DNA of 64,000 nucleotides, from NCBI GenBank assembly GCA_028378565.1, contig JAONMX010000002.1:72966-136965 (forward strand), in the 5' to 3' direction. A program made the translations under genes and the position numbers. The notes beneath the pieces were generated by a model. It was not told where the DNA came from, did no database searches, and saw nothing but the letters and a program-made list of their open reading frames with translations. The first letter of the stretch is position 1. Every line of letters begins with the position of its first letter. The stretch comes from Bacteriovoracaceae bacterium (GTDB lineage: Bacteria; Bdellovibrionota; Bacteriovoracia; Bacteriovoracales; Bacteriovoracaceae). Positions 39,411-48,905 of this stretch are shown here, one piece after another.

Positions 39411-39668
39411 TTATTAGTTTCCCAACTGAATAAGTCCGTTTATTCTGTAATCACTTTCCTTACAATATTACTATTTTATGCTACTTGAGCCCCATGCATC
39501 AAGCAAAGATTTAGTAATTTTAAAGTTTATGACCGATTAAAAAGATCAGATAAGTGAGAGTTTCATCTTTTTTTTGATATTCGTTGTTAAGATGAATTGA
39601 TTACTGCTAAAATATCTCACAAAAATGATCTTATTAATTAAATTAAATATTTTTGAAGGACGTTGGAT

Positions 39669-41435
39669 ATGAGCGAAGAAAAAGAAATGATGAACTCCGT
39701 CGTAGGTGGATTTTTTTATGGAGAGGTACATGAAGAAAATGTATTTCCTTATCCTCACTTTTCAGATGAACAAAAAGAGATTGCAAAAGAGTTTACCTCA
39801 GCTGTTTCAAAGTTTGGTCAAGACAACATTGATGGAGAGAAGTTTGATAATGATGCTAAAATACCTGATGAAGTCATTCAGGGACTTGCTGATCTAGGTC
39901 TTTGTGGCTTAGGGGTTCCAGAGGAACTAGGTGGAATGGGTCTCGATTATACTTTGTACTCCAGAGTTTTTGCCGAAGTTGCTTCAATTGATGGATCTTG
40001 TGCTACTTTTCTTGGAGCGCATCAGTCCATAGGCTATCGTGCCATTATTAATGAAGGAACAGATGCTCAGAAAGAAAAATGGTTACCAAGACTCGCTTCT
40101 GGTGAGGCCATTGCCGCCTTTTGTTTAACAGAGCCTGGAAGTGGTTCTGACGCTTACTCTATTAAAACTAAAGCAGTTGATAATGGAGATGGATCTTATA
40201 CTCTTACCGGACAAAAACTTTGGATTACAAATGCCGGTATGGCAGAGTTCTACACTGTCTTTGCTAAAACAGATCATGAAATTGACGGTAAAAAAGTCGA
40301 AAAAATTACGGCCTTCATTGTAGAGAAGTCAATGGAAGGTGTAAGTTTTGGCGAAAAAGAAAACAAAATGGGAATTAGGGCCTCTGAAACAAGAGCAGTC
40401 TATTTTGATAAGGTAAAAGTTCCAGCAGATAATATTATTGGAGAACTTGGTAAAGGTTTTAAGATTGCCATGAATGTTCTTAATAGTGGAAGACTTTCAC
40501 TAGGAAGTGGTTGTGTTGGTGGGATGAAGACGATCTTAGAACTTGCTACTGAACATGCTAGTGGAAGAAAGCAATTTGATAAAACTATTACTGAGTTTGG
40601 TCTCATTCAAGAAAAGCTTGCAGATATGTCAGCTCACATTTATGCCACAGAATCTCTTGTTTATATGACCACTGGAAATATGACAAAAGGGATGAATGAT
40701 TACTATCTCGAAACAGCAGTATGTAAAATATTTGGATCAGAGTCTCTATGGAAAGTTGTAGATACTGGACTTCAGATAGCTGCTGGTACTGGTTATATGA
40801 AAGAATACCCTTATGAAAGAATTATGAGGGATTCAAGAATTAATCTTATTTTTGAAGGTACAAACGAAATCTTAAGATGTTTCTTAGCTCTATCAGGAAT
40901 AAGGGGACCAAGTGAAAGGCTTAAGGAACTTGGTAAAATTTCAAATGTTAGTAAGGCCTTAGAAGATCCAATTAAGAGTTTAGGCGTGCTAACTGACTTT
41001 GCGAAAAATAGAATTAGTAAAATGATGCCAACCAGGTCTCTTGGACAGGTTCACCCTAAGTTAGAAGATTGGGCAGATGAATTTTCTTCTATGTTAGGTG
41101 GCTTTTCAATTCAAGTTGAAAATACTTTAATGAAGTACGGAAAGAAAATTATCGACAATGAACTTCCTCAGAAACGACTAGCAGATATGTCTATTCAGCT
41201 TTATGTAATGTTGTCTGTTTTAAGTAGAACAACAAGTATTTTAAATGACGAGAAAATTTCAGATGAAAAGAAAGATTATTGTTATAACCTTACTCTGCTT
41301 TCTTTAAAGAATGCTAAGTATGAATTTATCAAAAATTTGAAAGGTATGAATAAAAATAACGATAAAGTTATTGAAAAACTATCTCAGCAGGTGTGTGAGA
41401 ATGAAGGATATGGGCTAGACATCATTGATTTCTAA
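39669..41435 (+). CDS. Acyl-CoA dehydrogenase (VLCAD/ACAD9-like, extended C-terminus)
   Basis: AFCLTEPGSGSDAYSI, LWITNAGMAEFYTVFAKT, EGTNEILR; ATG 39669. Confidence 0.93.
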   Translation: MSEEKEMMNSVVGGFFYGEVHEENVFPYPHFSDEQKEIAKEFTSAVSKFGQDNIDGEKFDNDAKIPDEVIQGLADLGLCGLGVPEELGGMGLDYTLYSRVFAEVASIDGSCATFLGAHQSIGYRAIINEGTDAQKEKWLPRLASGEAIAAFCLTEPGSGSDAYSIKTKAVDNGDGSYTLTGQKLWITNAGMAEFYTVFAKTDHEIDGKKVEKITAFIVEKSMEGVSFGEKENKMGIRASETRAVYFDKVKVPADNIIGELGKGFKIAMNVLNSGRLSLGSGCVGGMKTILELATEHASGRKQFDKTITEFGLIQEKLADMSAHIYATESLVYMTTGNMTKGMNDYYLETAVCKIFGSESLWKVVDTGLQIAAGTGYMKEYPYERIMRDSRINLIFEGTNEILRCFLALSGIRGPSERLKELGKISNVSKALEDPIKSLGVLTDFAKNRISKMMPTRSLGQVHPKLEDWADEFSSMLGGFSIQVENTLMKYGKKIIDNELPQKRLADMSIQLYVMLSVLSRTTSILNDEKISDEKKDYCYNLTLLSLKNAKYEFIKNLKGMNKNNDKVIEKLSQQVCENEGYGLDIIDF

Positions 41436-43224
41436 AAGCTTATCTTATATTTTTGTTATATTTCTTGTTCTTTCGGGATGTAGTTCTCCTGAGAAGAACA
41501 AGGAAGTAGCTGTTTCAGAGGCCTTAAAGAAGGAAGTATCAAAAGAGGTCAAAAGGGAAGTTATTCATTATGGCCCTCATTCTTCTAAAGCTAATAGCTT
41601 CATTGATGTAACAAAGAATTTAGGACTTGGTGCTCGCTCGGCAACTCACTTCTATAGTGTCGACTGGAGTGGTGATGGTCACACAGACCTCGTTTACTTA
41701 CCGTTTCATTACAGTGTTCCCGTCTTTCTTAAGTATTCCCCTAAATATAAGAAATACTCACCGATAGATTATAATCCTTTTGGAAAAGTTGTCAGAGGAA
41801 GCTACCTTATCTTTTTAGATATTGATAAAGACTCTGTTTTAGATTGTATTGTTGGAACTTTAAACCAAAAGACTGAGCTAGAAAAAGAACATATTAGAAT
41901 TTATAAAGGTAAGTTAGGGTCTCAATATCAATTGATTGAACAAAAAACGGGTATTAACGAAGTTAAACCTGCATCTTCTATTATCCCTTTTGACTACAAC
42001 CTAGATGGAAAAATCGATCTCTTTGTTACATCTTGGTATGATTTTACTAAAAAGGCTTCAAGACCTGCACTTGTTCCTGATCAAATTTTTATGGGAGAAG
42101 GGAACGGTTTTAAATTTCGAAATGCAAGTTACCTCTTGAAAGATGAAAATGAATTTAAAAGATCAGAAAAAGAATATCCCAATGCGGTAGCGAGCTTTGG
42201 TGGAAGTGTTTGTGATATTGATCAAGATGGATATCCTGATTTATTAAGTGCATCCTCAAATGGAATGCCAAATAGAATGTGGATGAATCGTTACGATAAT
42301 AAAAATAAAGATAGAATCTTTATTAATTATGCATCTGAAGCTAACACTGAAGCCGATGATGAAGGAAAATTTGATAAAAGGGGTGGGGGAAATAGTTTTT
42401 ACATGAATTGTGCTGACTACAACCATGATGGAATTATGGATATTGCGGTTGGGGAGCTCTTTCACTCATATGATAATGAGAAAAAAGATCGTTCTAGTAT
42501 TTTAACCGGTTCACAATTTGCCTTTCCACCGAAATTTATTAGAACTGAGTACAATAAGGATGACGGAAGTGGCTCTTGGAGTCAGGGTGATAGAAGGGCC
42601 AACTGGATTGACATCAATACTGATGGCTTTCTTGATCTTCTGGTAGATAATTCAGGTTTCCCTCCTAAGAGTAGGTTAATTTACTTTGAACAAAGTAAGG
42701 ATCACTCATTCGATGACACTGCTGATACTCATGGAATTAATCTCACCAATCCAAGTGGGACAGTCATCGTTGATTGGAATCGCGATGGGATGCCAGATAT
42801 TTTAACTGGGCAAACGAATGTTCGAGACAGCAAGATTGAGCCTCGAATCTATGCTCTACAAAATAATTTTAAAAAAGGAAGACGCTTTCGAGTAATACTG
42901 AGAGGAATAAAGTCTAACTACCATGGAATTGGTGGCACTATCAAAGTGATAACAAATCAGAGAAAAATCCTACGTCCAGTTTCTATTGTTTCTGGTAATC
43001 TACCTTCTCAAGGTGAAGAGGGAGAGTTTATCTCCTTATTTAATGGGGAAGATATTTTAAAAATAGAAGTCCTTTGGCCAATTCTTGTTAATAAGAATGG
43101 GACAAGTAAAGTTCTTAAAAAGACTTATCAAAAATCCCTTAGACCTTTTGTAGGCAAAAAGCTAATTGTGCTTTGTGAAAATGGAAGAGTGTACGGAGAT
43201 AGAGTCAAGTTCTGTAAGCAATAA
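41425..43224 (+). CDS. FG-GAP/VCBS repeat lipoprotein with ASPIC/UnbV-like C-terminus
   Basis: Lipobox LSGC; seven DxDxDGxxD-type loops; TTG start overlapping the previous stop. Confidence 0.85.
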   Translation: MISKSLSYIFVIFLVLSGCSSPEKNKEVAVSEALKKEVSKEVKREVIHYGPHSSKANSFIDVTKNLGLGARSATHFYSVDWSGDGHTDLVYLPFHYSVPVFLKYSPKYKKYSPIDYNPFGKVVRGSYLIFLDIDKDSVLDCIVGTLNQKTELEKEHIRIYKGKLGSQYQLIEQKTGINEVKPASSIIPFDYNLDGKIDLFVTSWYDFTKKASRPALVPDQIFMGEGNGFKFRNASYLLKDENEFKRSEKEYPNAVASFGGSVCDIDQDGYPDLLSASSNGMPNRMWMNRYDNKNKDRIFINYASEANTEADDEGKFDKRGGGNSFYMNCADYNHDGIMDIAVGELFHSYDNEKKDRSSILTGSQFAFPPKFIRTEYNKDDGSGSWSQGDRRANWIDINTDGFLDLLVDNSGFPPKSRLIYFEQSKDHSFDDTADTHGINLTNPSGTVIVDWNRDGMPDILTGQTNVRDSKIEPRIYALQNNFKKGRRFRVILRGIKSNYHGIGGTIKVITNQRKILRPVSIVSGNLPSQGEEGEFISLFNGEDILKIEVLWPILVNKNGTSKVLKKTYQKSLRPFVGKKLIVLCENGRVYGDRVKFCKQ

Positions 43225-43252
43225 TTTAAAAAATTTCTTGAGATGATGATCT

Positions 43253-44050
43253 TTAGCGAATAACGAGTTCTTGGATATCTTTTACAAATGTTGGAATGGA
43301 TTTATAGTTAAGAGTTGTCATAAAAATTTCTGACTTCTGCAAACCAGATATTTCTTGAACATTTAAAGTATCTGTTTTTTTGAGTACATGGTCTGGAACA
43401 ATAGCAATACCAACATGATTTTTTACTAAGTCCACAATGGTGTGGATATCTTGGACATGAATAATACTTTTAGATCTTTTTTTTGTAACTTTAAAAAGAA
43501 AGTCTTCTTCAGAGTAGACCACCCATCTATAGTCCTGAAGACGCTTTTTATTAACGTCTTCTTTACTAATCAAAACCATCCTTTCATCAAATAATTTAAG
43601 TGAACTAATGAGATCACTTTGAATATTCTGAGTTGAAAATATAATATCAAACTTTCCGTCTTCAATTCCTTGAAGTAACTCTTTTTTACTTCCAATACTG
43701 ATCTCAATTGAGCGGTCATTTTTTTTGTAGAATTTTGAGATTTTCGGGGCAAGCCAATTTCTTAGTAGCCCATGTAGTAATCCAATCTTAACTGGTCTGT
43801 TATCTTCACGATCAAAAATATTACTAGATACTTTATCAAATTGTTGTGCCGCTAGAAAAAGTTCTTTCCCTTTATTTGTAAGAAGAACTCTTTTACTAGA
43901 TCTTATAATAAGTTCTTCGTTTAGACTTTCTTCAAGTAATTTGATCTGTCTACTTACGGCCGATTGAGCAATATTCATCTCATTTGCCGCTCGTGAGAAG
44001 CTCGAGTGCTGTGCTGTTAGAAGAAATGCTTTTAGGTAGCGATAATCCAT
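43253..44050 (-). CDS. LysR family transcriptional regulator
   Basis: MDYRYLKAFLLTAQHSSFSRAANEMNIAQSAVSRQIKLLEESL. Confidence 0.92.
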   Translation of the reverse strand: MDYRYLKAFLLTAQHSSFSRAANEMNIAQSAVSRQIKLLEESLNEELIIRSSKRVLLTNKGKELFLAAQQFDKVSSNIFDREDNRPVKIGLLHGLLRNWLAPKISKFYKKNDRSIEISIGSKKELLQGIEDGKFDIIFSTQNIQSDLISSLKLFDERMVLISKEDVNKKRLQDYRWVVYSEEDFLFKVTKKRSKSIIHVQDIHTIVDLVKNHVGIAIVPDHVLKKTDTLNVQEISGLQKSEIFMTTLNYKSIPTFVKDIQELVIR

Positions 44051-44066
44051 TAAGTTTTTGCCTTAA

Positions 44067-44480
44067 TTATAAGCTTTTCATTGGAGGAACTTTCTCAGGA
44101 GCTTTTTTCCAAAACTTTCCTGAAAAATCATTTTGCTTTAAATTTTTTACAATGAATCCTTCGGAATTATTTTCAAAATCTTGAAAGTAATCTACTTGAG
44201 CTTCTTGTAAATAAAAAGCTGTAAAAGGATCAAGTATGAATTCAAGACCTTGATCGTTCTTTACTGGTACTACTAAGTCTTCTTCTACCAAGTCGGTAAA
44301 ACCAATAGAGTAGGTAAAACCATCACAGCCTTTTCCTGAAACTAAAATTCTTAAGTATTTTCCTGCGAGTGTGAAATCATTCTTGATGATGAGGTTCAAT
44401 TGATCTTTCGCCATTTGTGTTAATATTATATTTGGAAGAGGTATTTTTTTGGCATCGAGTTTTGTATCTCCATTAACCAT
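44067..44480 (-). CDS. HesB/IscA (A-type carrier) family protein, noncanonical C-terminus
   Basis: RILVSGKGCDGFTYSIGF...VDYFQDFENNSEGFIVKN; no CGCG motif. Confidence 0.75.
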   Translation of the reverse strand: MVNGDTKLDAKKIPLPNIILTQMAKDQLNLIIKNDFTLAGKYLRILVSGKGCDGFTYSIGFTDLVEEDLVVPVKNDQGLEFILDPFTAFYLQEAQVDYFQDFENNSEGFIVKNLKQNDFSGKFWKKAPEKVPPMKSL

Positions 44481-44559
44481 AATTTCTCCGTTGCTGTGTT
44501 GTTGTAGATAGAGGATTTATCTTTGTTGAAACTATATTTCAAGGAAAATAGGACATGAA

Positions 44560-45804
44560 ATGCTAGGAATGATTTTACTTGAGTTTAATGACCCGGACCG
44601 TAAAACCTTTAAAGTACGCTTATCTGCCACGAGAAAAGAGTTGGGGGATGACTTACATTTATTTTTAAATCCCCATTTTCCCAAAACATCTTACTCACTA
44701 TATAGACTGAGTGCGTATGATGCGTCGGGCTGTAGGCTCTTTCATGAAAGAGTCTCTGATCATGAATTTAAAATTAGTTGGAATCATCCGGAGTTTGAAT
44801 CTAAGAATAAATCCTTCTCAATTGAGTATGAGTTTATGGTCAAGCAAAGTGAGTTTAAGAAGTTCATTAGTTCCTACGATGATCATTCACTTTTACTATG
44901 TCTTAATGAATTTGTTTTTAAATTTGATCAAAAAGCTATTCTGCCCACTAAGGCAGATGGGCATCCAATATCAAATGACTCGATGGAGTGGTTACTTGAA
45001 ATGAGGTTACCGCCTTTAGTTTCAAAGCTTCATACTCTTTTTAAAGATGTCTCAAAAGAAAGAGAGAAGTTTTATTATGAATATGATGATGAAAATCCTT
45101 TTATTTTAATTGGGGATTATGAAAGTGATGGTTTTGCTATTGATAAGGCAAAATTCTATATGAATCACATTCATTTACAGAACGGAGAGCATCACGCTCA
45201 AATGAAGAAGCTATTAAAATCAAGTATAAGCTTTGTTTTTGAACAGTTTGAAAAAGCCCAACTTACTCATCTTGATAAATTCTTTCATATTATATTGAAC
45301 GAAGCAGAAACAAACTATGTGAGCTATCTTAACGACACTCTTATTATCAACTATCAAGCTGAAGACTTTGATGGAGAAGAGACAACAATTTTAAATATTA
45401 AAACGATGGAATTTGTTCTTGATAAAATTATCAACTTCAAAAAAGAAGATAATTGGTTAAAAGAGGGATTGGCCCAATACTTTAGTTATAAAGAAAACAA
45501 AGTCGATATACAGAAAAAGTCAGTAGAGTTTAAAAAAGAAATTAATGATCATGATAATTTTCGTTTGAAAACAAAGTCACTTGTGATGGATTCTATAGAA
45601 AAAGATTTAAGGCCGAGTTCTTTGATGTTAAGTGAACTTGCTCAACATGAGTTTTTAAAAATAGCTTCTTTATTTGAAATATTGGAATCAGAAAAGGTAC
45701 CCTTTAGTTCATTTATTGAGCAGTATTCTCAATCAAACTTTAACTCCCCAAAGATAAAAGAGTGGTATGAGAACGCCGAATTTATTGAAGATTACTATTC
45801 ATAG
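44560..45804 (+). CDS. Hypothetical protein, possibly a degenerate gluzincin-like peptidase
   Basis: NWLKEGLAQYFSY resembles the WxxEGxAxYxxY glutamate helix of M1/M61; HExxH absent. Confidence 0.6.
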   Translation: MLGMILLEFNDPDRKTFKVRLSATRKELGDDLHLFLNPHFPKTSYSLYRLSAYDASGCRLFHERVSDHEFKISWNHPEFESKNKSFSIEYEFMVKQSEFKKFISSYDDHSLLLCLNEFVFKFDQKAILPTKADGHPISNDSMEWLLEMRLPPLVSKLHTLFKDVSKEREKFYYEYDDENPFILIGDYESDGFAIDKAKFYMNHIHLQNGEHHAQMKKLLKSSISFVFEQFEKAQLTHLDKFFHIILNEAETNYVSYLNDTLIINYQAEDFDGEETTILNIKTMEFVLDKIINFKKEDNWLKEGLAQYFSYKENKVDIQKKSVEFKKEINDHDNFRLKTKSLVMDSIEKDLRPSSLMLSELAQHEFLKIASLFEILESEKVPFSSFIEQYSQSNFNSPKIKEWYENAEFIEDYYS

Positions 45805-45897
45805 CTCGTAACTGCTTAATTTTACGTATCTTTTAAAGAAATTCAAATACTTGTCGATAAGTTCTCTAGATAGGAGTGCTATATCGAAAAAGAGTAT

Positions 45898-47307
45898 TTG
45901 ATGAGATTGGCCGATGAAAGAATTAGGCCACAATCATTTGAAGAATTAAAAACATTATTAGAAATGGGTGTGCTCAACCCATATGAATTCGTATATTCTA
46001 TCGAGTACAAAGAATGGATTCAACCTGCTTTTGAAAACTCATTTCAATCCCTAGGGCCATTTACCTCAACAGATGAAGAATTTGCAAAGCCTAACTTTCA
46101 TCCTCCTATATTTTTCCCCTCAAAAGAGATCACCATTGATGAATCAGAGTGGAAAGAAATTAATGAAAGGATAGAAAATCAAGAATTAATGATTGCTCAG
46201 CTACAGGCCAACTCTTCAGAGATGGAAGCAGAAAATTACGAATCTCAAATTGAACAACTTGAAAGTATTGTTGTTGAATTGAGAGAAGAGTTGTCTCAGT
46301 CACGAGATGAAAATGATGAGCTCTTAATTAAAGTGAAATCACTAGAGATGTATCAAGAAGACACAGGGTTTCAAAATATAGAAGTCAATCAACTGAAAGA
46401 AGAGAATGAGAGTTTAAAGTTACAGCTTGATCAATTTAAAAGAAAGAATGAAACTGCTGTAGATGAAAATAAGAAACTCGCAGAAAAAATAAAAGAACTT
46501 GGAACTCGTACCAAGGAACATGTCACTAAAATTTCTAAGTATCAAAAAGTATATCAGAAAGAAAAAAAGCAAAATCATCTTCTTAAAAAGAATGTTCAAA
46601 AGCTAAATAAAGGTCTTGAGGTTTTAAAATCCAAAGAGAAAGAAAGTCAGATCGCTTTAAAAGATTTAGAAAAGTTTAAACAAATTCAACAGAGGAAAGA
46701 AGAGGAAGAACTGATTCGTCTTATTGGCGACTCTTACGAGGTTTCAAACGAGCCAATGTGGTACATTGAGATGGATGATGAAGTTAAAGGTCCTTTTAAG
46801 TTTGAAGATATGAAGGCCTTCAAAAAGTGGGATAAGGTTGGCTTTGATACAAATGTTAAAAAGAAAGGTGATAAAAGCTTCACACCTTACAAAGATAATT
46901 ACGAGTTGACGACTGATGTAGTTGAAAAAGAAATAACTAAAGATGGAGTCAAATCTAAAAGATATTTTATTAAAAGAGATAATTTTCGAGCTCCATTTTA
47001 CGAAGTCGGAACTTTAGAGATTGATGGACACGAATTCAAAGGTCATTGTACGAGTATCTCAGTTGGTGGCTGCTTTTTTGAAATACCGAAACTAGACCTT
47101 TCTCAAATGAAGTTGGGTGCTCAGGCAGTGTTAAAGCTTAAAGCTGGAACTTTATCAGAAGAAATTATAGCTCCCGTACTCATTAAAAATATCTCTGATT
47201 CTCGGCCTAAAGGGCTCGGGATGCAGTTTCAAGGTTTGGCCAACAGAGAAAGAGCCGTTATTCTAAAGTTCGTTGATCATTTCCTTAATACAAATAAAGC
47301 AGCCTAG
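45898..47307 (+). CDS. GYF-like / coiled coil / GYF-like / PilZ protein
   Basis: MWYIEMDDEVKGPFKFEDM; RDNFR (RxxxR) and SISVGG PilZ motifs; start uncertain. Confidence 0.75.
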   Translation: MMRLADERIRPQSFEELKTLLEMGVLNPYEFVYSIEYKEWIQPAFENSFQSLGPFTSTDEEFAKPNFHPPIFFPSKEITIDESEWKEINERIENQELMIAQLQANSSEMEAENYESQIEQLESIVVELREELSQSRDENDELLIKVKSLEMYQEDTGFQNIEVNQLKEENESLKLQLDQFKRKNETAVDENKKLAEKIKELGTRTKEHVTKISKYQKVYQKEKKQNHLLKKNVQKLNKGLEVLKSKEKESQIALKDLEKFKQIQQRKEEEELIRLIGDSYEVSNEPMWYIEMDDEVKGPFKFEDMKAFKKWDKVGFDTNVKKKGDKSFTPYKDNYELTTDVVEKEITKDGVKSKRYFIKRDNFRAPFYEVGTLEIDGHEFKGHCTSISVGGCFFEIPKLDLSQMKLGAQAVLKLKAGTLSEEIIAPVLIKNISDSRPKGLGMQFQGLANRERAVILKFVDHFLNTNKAA

Positions 47308-47394
47308 CTAACTATTCATAATTATTCACTTTATTTAATGAATGAATCCAATTTTTAATTGCCACATGCAATAAATTTATGTATAAGTCTCGCC

Positions 47395-47964
47395 ATGAGA
47401 AAAAAGAATTTAATTAAAATTGGAACATTGGTGATTATATTTTTCAATATGTTACCAACTTTCTCAATGGAAGCTCATATTCCGTGGCTCTCTGTAAGAG
47501 GTGAGACGGCTCAAGAGTCTTTTATCAATATTGTGGCGAGCCTAAAATCTAATAACAGTGATTCAGAATCATGTTTTGTTAAGATTCAATATAGAGGTGC
47601 CAATAAGAAACATCCTCATTTTTACTCTGTAAGCACTTACACTTATGCTGACACTCAAGGTTCTTACTCACTTGATATGAATTTAGATTTTAGACTGGAA
47701 AAAGCTGTTGAAAGATCAATTATTAATAACAAGATTAAACTTCCTGAAGGAATGTCTATTCAAGAGTATGTTAACTTTTGTGATTTTCGAATTACCGGTT
47801 TAAATTTCTGGATTGGTGATACAAACCTTATTCTAAGATCTTCAAGACATTACAATGTTAAAACGATCTTCAAGCTTGAAGAAGGAACTACACATACTTC
47901 TGATTACTCTTTTAATTTAGAACGAGATCTTATTTCACTAGAGATTTCAACGTTTGAGAAGTAA
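47395..47964 (+). CDS. Exported hypothetical protein
   Basis: Signal peptide MRKKNLIKIGTLVIIFFNMLPTFSMEA; ATG 47395 preferred over 47359. Confidence 0.65.
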   Translation: MRKKNLIKIGTLVIIFFNMLPTFSMEAHIPWLSVRGETAQESFINIVASLKSNNSDSESCFVKIQYRGANKKHPHFYSVSTYTYADTQGSYSLDMNLDFRLEKAVERSIINNKIKLPEGMSIQEYVNFCDFRITGLNFWIGDTNLILRSSRHYNVKTIFKLEEGTTHTSDYSFNLERDLISLEISTFEK

Positions 47965-48574
47965 TTTTAGAAGAAATGATATAGTGATCCTCTAGACCTT
48001 CTTTTTTTATTTCTGACCACTCACCAAGAACTTCATGCTGACTAAAGACTCCGAATTTGTTTTCTTTAATCCAAATATCACTTAAGACAAAGGGCTTTTC
48101 ACCTTTAATAAATGGAAATAAGCACTTAAAACAACTTTCTTTTATACTCCATAGATAATTATCAACATCCTCTTTTCTTATCCAAGAAGGAGGGCTGTCT
48201 GTTGGATGGACGAAGTATTTTCTCGAAGCTGCTTGAATATTTCGATTCTTCATTTCAATATCTAACCCAACATTGAGAAAGAGGTTTTTTTCAGTGAGGT
48301 AGCAGGCAATTGCATTTTTAGAATGACTGAGAGAACAGACAATACTTGGAAACGATTTGAGATAATGAAAGTTTTCCTGCTCGAGTTGCATAATGTCAAT
48401 CTCAGTAGTTTTTTCAAAGCTCGATAGACAAGAGTTTATTAATTTTCTACCGGCTAACCACTGCTTTGCTCTAGAGTCGTTAAAGTCAGGGTAATGGGCC
48501 TTAACTTTTAGTATCTCAGACTCATTAAAGTCTATATCTTTTAAAGCTAAAAATTTAAATATTTCATTTTTCAC
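47930..48574 (-). CDS. 4'-phosphopantetheinyl transferase (Sfp/EntD superfamily)
   Basis: GLDIEMKNR and WSIKESCFKCL motifs. Confidence 0.87.
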   Translation of the reverse strand: MKNEIFKFLALKDIDFNESEILKVKAHYPDFNDSRAKQWLAGRKLINSCLSSFEKTTEIDIMQLEQENFHYLKSFPSIVCSLSHSKNAIACYLTEKNLFLNVGLDIEMKNRNIQAASRKYFVHPTDSPPSWIRKEDVDNYLWSIKESCFKCLFPFIKGEKPFVLSDIWIKENKFGVFSQHEVLGEWSEIKKEGLEDHYIISSKITSQTLKSLVK

Positions 48575-48644
48575 ATCTTAGGTATTGCTCAAACGTATGA
48601 TTTTTGCAATAACGTTATATGTTAATTTTTAAAGTGGAGATGTG

Positions 48645-48791
48645 ATGTTACCTCATGAAGCTCAGGCACTTATGGCCAAGGTTATGTTTTTCTTTTTTGC
48701 TGTTTCTCTTCTTCTGCTTGGAAAAGTTAGAGCACAGGAAGTGCAGGCACAGACTTCAAAAATAGCAATTTCGAAAAATCAGAACTATTAG
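48645..48791 (+). CDS. Small membrane/exported peptide (48 aa), absent from ORF track
   Basis: GTGGAGATGTGATG ribosome site; MLPHEAQALMAKVMFFFFAVSLLLLGKVRAQEVQAQTSKIAISKNQNY. Confidence 0.5.
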   Translation: MLPHEAQALMAKVMFFFFAVSLLLLGKVRAQEVQAQTSKIAISKNQNY

Positions 48792-48870
48792 ATTAAGCTA
48801 ATGTGAAGCATTAGTTAAAATAATAGACATATCGAGAAGACAATCTTAAAATTCAATTGTTAATGGACCA

Positions 48871-48888
48871 TTGACCAAACTTGGTCAA
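48871..48888. promoter_or_regulatory. Candidate operator upstream of glutamine synthetase III
   Basis: Perfect dyad TTGACCAA-AC-TTGGTCAA, 17 nt before the start codon. Confidence 0.55.
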
Positions 48889-48905
48889 ATTGAAGGAGCA
48901 ATTGG

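Noticed and set aside
39546-39758. Minus-strand 70-aa ORF in the gspC / acyl-CoA dehydrogenase intergenic region
   Set aside because: Overlaps the dehydrogenase start, no ribosome site, AT-rich composition.
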